A stretch of 64,000 nt of DNA from the NCBI GenBank assembly GCA_000733355.1, contig JNVV01000034.1, forward strand, positions 412,238 through 476,237, given 5' to 3'. This document shows, piece by piece, positions 58,001-64,000 of this stretch. This DNA comes from Falciphora oryzae. Taxonomy: Eukaryota; Ascomycota; Sordariomycetes; Magnaporthales; Magnaporthaceae. The notes beneath the pieces are model-generated. The model worked only from the letters and a program-made list of their open reading frames with translations. It was not told the DNA's origin and searched no databases. Position 1 is the first letter of the stretch, and each line of letters begins with the position of its first letter. The position numbers were made by a program, and so were the translations under genes.

Positions 58001-61000
58001 TCCTTTTTATTATAACGGAAGCGGCCGCTACCCGTTTTCCCGATTATCAGCCCTAAGACCACGAAATTCACTTAAAAGAAGGAGCCTAATTAACCCATAG
58101 CCCCCTATATTAAATAAGCTAAAAGGAGCTGGACGTTTTAAAACCTTAGCTGGAAAAGCATATGCGAACCGGCAAGGTTAGGCTATGCAAAACTGCTAAC
58201 AGTTCGCCCCTTATGTTCGTACAAAAGAAAGACCCCCTTGATCCCTTAAAAGTAGTGGTCGATTATAGGGACGTTAACGCTAAAACGATCCCGATTCGGT
58301 GCCCCATCCCGTTTATTACGGAGCTCCAAAATCGATTTCGAAATGCCAAATGGATAACGAAAATCGACTTTAAAACCGGGTTTAACCTAATTCGAATAAA
58401 AAAAGGCCACGAATGGTTTACAGCTTTTCGTTGCAAATACGGAGTTTTCGAATTTACGGTTATACTTATAGGCCTTATCAACGCCCCCGCCACCTTCCAA
58501 AGCATAATGAACCATATTTTTATGGACCTTATCGATGCCGGGCTTTTTATATATTTGGATGACCTCCTGATATACGCCGAAACTAAGGAACAATACGACG
58601 ATTTGGTAAAGGAGGTGCTTCGCCGCCTTACCAAGCATAATTTGGCCGTAGCCCCTTGCAAATGCGTTTGGGGGGTGCACGAAGTCGAATTCCTTGGTTA
58701 CATAATAGAACCCAATGGCATCGCAATATCCAAGGATAAAGTAGACGCCATTATGCAATGGGAAGCCCCCAAATGCCTTAAAAATTCCCAATCCTTTATT
58801 AGCTTCGCTAACTTTTACAAAAGGTTTATTAAAGGGTTTTTAGAAATCGTTAGGCCTATAACGACGGCTAACGCCCTGCCCAAAAGCCAATGGCGATGGA
58901 CTCCCGAGATGGACCAGGCTTTCGAAGCTTTTAAAATCGCTTTCGTTTCGCTTCCGATACTCCGGCATTTCGATCCGTTTCTTTTGGCGCAAATCGAAGT
59001 AAACGCTTCGGACTTTGCCTTTGGAAGGGTATTATCCCAAAGGGACCCCGAAACCAACAAACTGCACCCCGTTGCCTTCCATTCACGCAAAATGTCACCT
59101 GCCGAAATCAACTACGAAATCCACGATAAAGAGCTTTTAGCAATCGTCGATTGTTTCGCTAGGTGGAGGCATTACCTTAAAAGGGCAAAGCACCGGATAA
59201 AGGTTTATACGGATCACCGGAACCTCGAATATTTCCTAACGGCTAAAGTCCTTAATCGAAGGCAAGCCAAATAGGCATAACAGCTAGCTGGTTATTAGTT
59301 TATAATCAACTACCGGCTAAAAAAGCAAAATAAAAAGGCCGATATACTGTCGAAATTACCCCAATACAAGCCTAAAAAAGGGGGGAATAAGGATTAGCCG
59401 ATTACGACGATCTTGCAAAAAAAACACTTCCCAGCAAAAATTTCGGCCCTAAAAGGACAAGGAAATAACCTTATAAAAGAAGTTTTGCCGCAAGGAGCAC
59501 CTTTTTTCCTCCTATCCCCAAACCGGCTTTGTAGTATTCCAGTCCTAAAATGGGCTACGGAATTTACTAATAAAGTTAAGCAAACTGGTATATCGGATTC
59601 CGAATACCAGGGCCGCTTCCGGAAGCCCGAAAAGGGTGAAAAAATAAAGGATGGCCTCCTTTATTATAAGGAAAAACTATAGGTGCCAACGGAGGCCCTG
59701 CAAAAGGAAGTCCTCGAATCCGAATATAACACAAAAGTCGCTAAACATATAGGTATGGATAAAACCCTCGAGTTAATTACTTGGCACTTTTAGTAGCCCA
59801 ATATCGAGGCAAAAGTCTGGGAATACGTAAGGGGATACCTGGAGTGCCAACGCAATAAGGCCCTAAGGCATGCCCCTTTTAGACCCCTACAACCCATAAA
59901 GCTGCATTACCAGCCCTAGAAAACGGTGGCCATAGACTTCATCACGGACCTCCCTTTAAGCGATAGGTGCGATTCAATTTGGGTAATGGTAAACCCCTTT
60001 ACCAAAATGGCGCATTTCGTCCCCCTTAAAATCGAGGGTAAGAAGTCGGATAACCTTATCCGCATCTTCGCCAAAAAATACTAGCGACTGCATGGTATAC
60101 CTCTAAATATTATCTCTAATAGAAATTCCAGATTTACAAGCCACCTATAAAAAGACTTCCTCCGTTTGGTGGGCATAAAGCCAAAAATGAGCACTGCCTT
60201 TCATCCCCAAACGGATGGACAAACCGAAAAGCTTAACCAAAGCCTGGAAACCTACCTTAGGTCTTTCGTAAATTACGAAATGACTAACTGGGTTGAGCTG
60301 TTACCCACGGCGGAATTTGCTTATAATAATACATTTTCGGCAAATACTTCCATTACTCCCTTTTTCGCCAACTACGGGTACCACCCAGCCTCTAATAATC
60401 CCCCTTTCCCAGGACGAGTACGCAATCCAGCAAGCCAACTATACCGGCATTAGATAACCCAGGTGCACGAAAAAGCCAAACGACACCTCGAAAAAGCCCG
60501 GGAACGGATAAAGCATTAGGCCGATAAAAAGAAAAGCCCCTCGCCGGTCCTTACCGAAGGACAGTTCGTTATATTGAACGCCCGGCACATAAAGACCCGT
60601 CGCCCCGCTAAAAAACTCGATGCCAAAATGCTCGGGCCCTTCCGGATCCTTAAGGTTATTTCTCCCACGGCGGTACGACTAGCCCTGCCTAAAACCTGGA
60701 AAATCCATAACGCTTTCCACGTATCCCTTATCGAACCCTACCGCTCTGGCATTTAGGCACGACCTGACCCTAACCAGGTATTGCGGGAGGCCCCTTCGGT
60801 TATAGGAGATTTCGTTATAGAGAAAGTTATGGATTCCATAGATACAAACGGGAAAGTTCGTTACCTTATCCAGTGGGAGGATTACCCACGCAAAAAGGAC
60901 TGGACGTGGGAACCTTGAGAGCATTTCGATACCGACGGATCTAAGCAGCACGTTATAGCTTTTTATCGGCTTAACCCCGACAAGCCTAAAAACCCCCGCG

Positions 61001-61081
61001 TGCCATAAGACATAGGCACGGCCGCATCCCTTAAGCGGGCCTCGAAAGGTCTCGAAACGCGCCCTAGGAAGAGGAGGATAG
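55033..61081 (+). pseudogene. Gag-pol polyprotein remnant of the gypsy chromovirus
   Basis: All domains lie in one frame from the ATG at 55033, so gag and pol were one polyprotein. In order: gag, with a CCHC knuckle CWRCGKEGHYTLEC (57115-57156); protease near 57480, with its active Asp changed to Asn (LLNGSSDT); reverse transcriptase in an open stretch 58162-59274, with YLDD at 58552-58563; RNase H, with a changed acid (EVNASD); integrase with a decayed zinc region and with Asn where the second catalytic Asp belongs (ISNRNSRF, about 60115); and a chromodomain (LIQWEDYP..WTWEP) at about 60815-60975, interrupted by a TGA at 60916-60918. Stops are mostly TAA/TAG at Gln positions. The element cannot encode a working protein. 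Confidence 0.92.
61066..61081 (+). other. Polypurine tract of the gypsy element
   Basis: AGGAAGAGGAGGATAG lies directly before the 3' LTR, the position where plus-strand DNA synthesis is primed. Confidence 0.75.
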
Positions 61082-61376
61082 TATTACACGGAAGAACCCG
61101 TGGACCTAACTAGTCGGCATCACGAGTCGGCTTTACGGAGGTTCGGAAACCCGCATAAGCGGTCAACGGCCCTAAGGCTAAGCGGTAAAAGTTGGAAGGC
61201 AGTGTGAATTATGTACTTAATACTTCGCACGGATCACAAAGGGTTTATATAAACCCTGCCATCTCTTATATCTTCCACGAGAAATTCCTTCTTCCTTAAG
61301 CATCTCTTAAGCCCATAAAAAGATTATCTGCAATCTAAAGATTCTTTCTCCAAGCCGTTTTTAACCCCTTGTTACA
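61082..61376 (+). repeat. 3' LTR of the gypsy element
   Basis: Same length as the 5' LTR (295 bp). Differences are almost all C-to-T or G-to-A relative to the 5' copy, including the first bases (TATTACACGG instead of TGTCACACGG). It ends CCTTGTTACA before the duplicated CTCGG. Confidence 0.93.
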
Positions 61377-61476
61377 CTCGGTGGTGAACCACGTTATATT
61401 TAACTTTATAAAGATTATAATTTGAATTTTCCGCATTTTTATTATTACTCCTTTAAATTAGTTTAAAAAATTTATA

Positions 61477-61517
61477 ACGTGGTTTACCACCGAGTGGCGC
61501 ACACCACCGAATGGCGC
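61477..61517 (+). repeat. Left terminal inverted repeat of the pogo-like element
   Basis: The tip ACGTGGTTT is followed by two 17-bp units ending TGGCGCAC and TGGCGCG. It matches the right end (63296-63337) in reverse complement with few changes. Confidence 0.9.
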
Positions 61518-61574
61518 GTTTTCCATCGCCAGTCGCGTCTCCCACTTTTAACCTCAATTCCTTAACAACCACAA

Positions 61575-63230
61575 ATAGCTTCGACATCCAAAAAAGCGAG
61601 GATTGTTCTTACCATACGGGCAATCCAATTTAATGCACAATTAAATGTGCGAAAGGCCGCCAAAATCTACAACATTCCTAAATCCACATTACGTCGCCGA
61701 CGCGCCGGCCAACCTGCTCGACGCGATTGCATAGCCAATTGTCGGAAATTAACGGAATCCGAAAAGGAAGCGCTTGTTAAATACATTTTCGAGCTGGATT
61801 TTCGTACATTTCCTCCCCGGCCTTCTAGTATTAAAAATATGGCCAATCGATTGCTCGCCGAACGCGACGCGGGCACTATCGGCACCAACTGGACCGCGAG
61901 GTTTATTAAGCGCCGCCCGGAGTTCGGCACGCGTTGGATTCGAAAATACGATTACTAAAAGGCCAAATGCGAAAATCCCAAACTTATTTCTATATAATTC
62001 GACCTTGTACGGAACATTATGGCCAAATATGGCATCCTAAATAACGATATCTACAACTTCGACGAAACCGGCTTTTTTATAGGCATAATCGCCGCCGTTA
62101 TGGTTATTACAACATCGGAAGGCCGTAGCAAAGCAAAGCTGGTTTAGCTTGGCAACCGGGAATGGGCTACAATTATCCAAAGGGTTAACTATTGCGGTTA
62201 GGCGATCCCCTTTTTTATTATCGTTAAAAGGCAATACCATTTAGCCAATTGGTACTTGGAAACCGACCTCCCACGCAATTAGGTTATCGTAACAAATTCC
62301 AACGGGTAAATTACGAACGAGCTCGGCTTGGAATGGATTTAGCATTTCGACAAACACATTGCGTCGCGCACAAAGGGCCCCTATCGTTTGTTAGTACTAG
62401 ACGGACACGAAAGCCACTATTCGACGGATTTCGAGCTTTATTGCCAAAAACACAACATTATTACGTTTTGTATGCTTTCGCATTCGTTTCACTTCCTTTA
62501 GCCGCTTAACGTTAGGTGCTTTAGCTTAATAAAAAAGGCGTACGGTTAACAAATCGAAAACCTAATAAAGTCGCACGTTAACTACGTAACCAAAATCAAA
62601 TTCTTTTCCGCGTTTAAAGCGGCATTTTTTAACTCCATAACCGAAGGAAACATCCGAAAAGGCTTTTAAAAGGCTGGCTTTGCTCCTTTCAATCCGGATT
62701 CGGTTTTGGAAAAGCTGGATATAAGGCTACGGACTCCAACTCCTCCAAGGGAGCCCTTAAACGGCCCCGAACCTTAGACTTCCAAAACGCCGCGGACAGC
62801 TAAAAAAGCAACTTCGCAATCCGAACATATTAAAACTCGGATTTCCAATCACCAAAGCAGCTTTCCAACTCCTATTTATACGGCTGTAGACCAAATTGCA
62901 AAAGGGGCGAAAGCGATAATACATAAAGTAGCCCTTTTCCAAACCGAAATGTCCACGCTTAAAAAAGCGAACGAAGCATTAAGCAAACGCCGGAGGGCTA
63001 AAAAAACACATGTCCGATTTAGAGGGTCACTTACCATTAACGAAATACGAAATATTTTAAACCAGCAGGAGCTGGATGGACAGCTACAGCAAAAAATGCG
63101 CGATTATGGGGGTTAAAAAAAGAGGGCGACGATAACTCGTCGGCGATATGGCATTTGCGGCAAAACCGGACACAATACGCGCATTTGTCAAAAAAAAGTA
63201 AAAATGTCCGATGTATATAGTTTTAAATAG
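61575..63230 (+). pseudogene. pogo/Fot1-like transposase remnant
   Basis: One frame runs from 61575 to the stop at 63228-63230. The expected ATG is now ATA (61575-61577). The N-terminal part is a psq/CENP-B-type helix-turn-helix (VRKAAKIYNIPKSTLRRR, then EKEALVKYIFEL and WTARFIKRRPEF), open up to 61957. The DDE domain has FDETGFF (first Asp, 62061-62063) and LLVLDGHESH (second Asp, 62400-62402). The third acid is lost: Asn (62508-62510) in FL-stop-PLNVRCF. About a dozen TAA/TAG stops and several substitutions fit RIP. A C-terminal zinc knuckle (YGICGKTGHNTRIC) has lost its first Cys. The order helix-turn-helix, DDE, knuckle is typical of fungal pogo-like elements. Confidence 0.9.
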
Positions 63231-63295
63231 TTTGAATGGATTCCTGGCGTTGTTGGGTTAGTATACGAGTTAATTATCGAGTGGTCGGGTGTGGG

Positions 63296-63337
63296 TGCGC
63301 CATTCGGTGGTATGCGCCACTCGGTGGTGAACTACGT
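63296..63337 (-). repeat. Right terminal inverted repeat of the pogo-like element
   Basis: In reverse complement it reads ACGTAGTTCACCACCGAG, then the same 17-bp unit pair as the left end. Confidence 0.9.
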
Positions 63338-63425
63338 TACAATATATTACACAATGTTATTAACTAACCTAAAAGGAGTAATAATAAAAATGTGGAAAAT
63401 TCAAATTATAATCTTTATAAAGTTA

Positions 63426-63769
63426 ACGTAATTCACCACCGAGTCGGTCAAACCACCGAGTTGGTCAAACCACCAAATTAATTACCTAAACCCGACTTCC
63501 GGGCAATTGATTCGTATGCTAACCCGATAACGCCAAAAATCCATTTAAACTACTCGGAACTATATATATCGGACATTTTTACTTTTTCCTAACAAGTGCG
63601 CGCATTATGTCCGGTTTTGCCGCAAATGCTATATTAACGACGACGAGTCGTCGCTTTCCTTTCCTAACCCCCATGGTCGCGCATTTTTTACTGTAGCTAT
63701 CCATCCAGCTCCTTTTAGTTTAAAACATTTCGTACTTTATCGATAATAAATAACCCTTTAAATCGGATA
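63426..63769 (-). mobile_element. Truncated pogo-like element end, reversed
   Basis: It starts with a tip ACGTAATTCACCACCGAG after TA (63424-63425). In reverse complement, about 63520-63767 matches the 3' end of the transposase at 63000-63250, including the knuckle (ICGKTGHNARTC). Its tandem units carry TCGGTCAA/TTGGTCAA instead of TGGCGCAC, so it belongs to another subfamily. It is cut by the next element at a TA (63768-63769). Confidence 0.85.
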
Positions 63770-63850
63770 ACGTAATTTACCACCGAATGGCGCATACCAC
63801 CAAATGGCGCACCCACACCCAACCACTCAACAATCAACTCGCATACCAAC
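63770..63850 (-). mobile_element. Second reversed pogo-like end, cut by an LTR
   Basis: ACGTAATTTACCACCGAATG at 63770 and the next about 60 bases match the reverse complement of the right end of the 61477-63337 element, with the same TGGCGCAT/TGGCGCAC unit pair. The match stops where the LTR at 63851 begins. Confidence 0.85.
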
Positions 63851-64000
63851 TGTCACACGGAAAAACCCGTGGACCCAACTAGTCGGCATCACGAGTCGGC
63901 CTCACGGAGACCCGCATAGGCGGTCAACGGACCTAAGGCCAAGCGGTGAAGGTCGGAAGGCAGTGTGAATCATGTACTCGATACTTCGCACGGATCACAA
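63851..64000 (+). mobile_element. Start of a second copy of the gypsy LTR (truncated by window end)
   Basis: TGTCACACGGAAAAACCCGT and on is the first 150 bases of the same LTR family as 54374-54668. It has an 8-bp gap (missing GTTCGGAG between GGAG repeats) and few C-to-T changes. The rest lies beyond the window. Confidence 0.92.

Larger units (their letters stand above)
54374..61376 (+). mobile_element. Ty3/gypsy chromovirus retrotransposon, RIP-decayed
   Basis: A 7,003-bp element lies between two 295-bp LTRs, flanked by the 5-bp duplication CTCGG (54369-54373 and 61377-61381). One reading frame holds gag, protease, reverse transcriptase, RNase H, integrase and a C-terminal chromodomain, in Ty3/gypsy order. 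Many stops interrupt it, nearly all TAA or TAG, as expected from RIP of CAA/CAG codons. It sits inside the right terminal repeat of the inner foldback element. Confidence 0.95.
53947..61394. mobile_element. Inner foldback element (440 bp) interrupted by the gypsy element
   Basis: The element pieces are 53947-54373 and 61382-61394, flanked by TA (53945-53946 and 61395-61396). The two arms, about 190 bp each (53947-54141 and about 54190 to the right tip), are almost perfect inverted copies. Both tips read ACGTGGTTCACCACCGAG. The centre of about 50 bases holds a smaller GTG/CAC palindrome. TA target duplication and tips shared with the pogo-like element at 61477 point to a non-autonomous member moved by that transposase type. 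Confidence 0.85.
61477..63337 (+). mobile_element. pogo/Fot1-like DNA transposon (1,861 bp), decayed
   Basis: Terminal inverted repeats of about 42 bp start ACGTGGTTTACCACCGAG at 61477 and end at 63337. TA duplicates at 61475-61476 and 63338-63339 are the target site typical of the Tc1/mariner-pogo group. Each end carries two tandem 17-bp units (ACCACCGARTGGCGCAC type). One mutated transposase frame fills the interior. It inserted into the outer foldback element. Confidence 0.93.
53320..63425. mobile_element. Outer foldback/MITE-like element, split by later insertions
   Basis: The left tip ACGTGGTTCATCAGTGAG begins at 53320 after TA (53318-53319). Remaining pieces are 53320-53339, 53833-53946, 61395-61476 and 63338-63425. 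The left interior (CTTCAAAATCCCATATTAAAC and on) is a diverged version of the inner foldback element. The pieces 61397-61476 and 63340-63420 are inverted copies of each other (CTTTATAAAGATTATAATTT and onwards), as expected of the two arms near the centre. The far right tip is not seen; a truncated pogo-like end begins at 63426 inside the right arm. No coding capacity is seen. Confidence 0.7.

Noticed and set aside
53128..64000. CRISPR-like or tandem satellite array
   Set aside because: The repeats are explained by transposon tips, LTRs and foldback arms with target duplications; there are no regular spacers, and the host is a eukaryote.

Overview
The window reads as nuclear DNA of a filamentous ascomycete (Pezizomycotina, most likely Sordariomycetes, perhaps Chaetomiaceae). 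Genes are GC-rich, well separated and split by short introns (57-135 nt) with GT..AG ends and CTAAC-like branch sites. Many products are secreted or membrane proteins of fungal families. The last 10.7 kb is a transposon block with the C-to-T and G-to-A decay expected of repeat-induced point mutation (RIP). Species cannot be fixed from sequence alone.

Layout. 0.2-4.6 kb: two secreted proteins on the minus strand, one very long and low-complexity, one Cys-rich. 5.2-8.7 kb: a DUF1993 protein and a divergent kinase-like protein. 10.5-13.3 kb: a small secreted Cys-rich protein, a tRNA-Pro(CGG) with an intron, and a single-pass membrane protein with a Cys-rich extracellular domain. 13.3-17.8 kb: a SLATT-like two-TM protein, a DUF1996 secreted protein and a divergently transcribed secreted Hce2/Ecp2-like protein. 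18.3-21.2 kb: an OPT oligopeptide transporter. 22.6-27.7 kb: an unknown Cys/His-containing protein, a mitochondrial enoyl-CoA hydratase and a small LEA-like mitochondrial protein. 29.0-34.6 kb: a secreted S28 serine peptidase, a secreted GDSL/CE3 esterase and an AflR-like Zn2Cys6 regulator. 38.8-41.3 kb: an MFS sugar porter. 42.9-51.4 kb: a C2H2 zinc-finger protein, two unknown proteins and a HET-domain gene broken by one frameshift.

53.3-64.0 kb: a nested transposon stack. An outer TA-flanked foldback element was entered by a solo LTR, by a second foldback element (itself split by a 7.0-kb Ty3/gypsy chromovirus) and by a pogo/Fot1-like transposon. Beyond that lie two further truncated pogo-like ends and the start of a second LTR copy. 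All TIR elements here share one end design: a constant tip followed by two tandem 17-bp units whose distal half is particular to the element type.

How genes relate. Extracellular scavenging is the main theme: S28 peptidase, CE3 esterase, OPT peptide uptake, sugar uptake and several small secreted proteins. A second theme is conflict or recognition: the SLATT-like protein, the broken HET gene and effector-like secreted proteins. No polyketide or peptide synthase accompanies the AflR-like regulator. Gene models were built by eye from frame continuity and splice signals. Family names rest on recognised motifs, not on searches.
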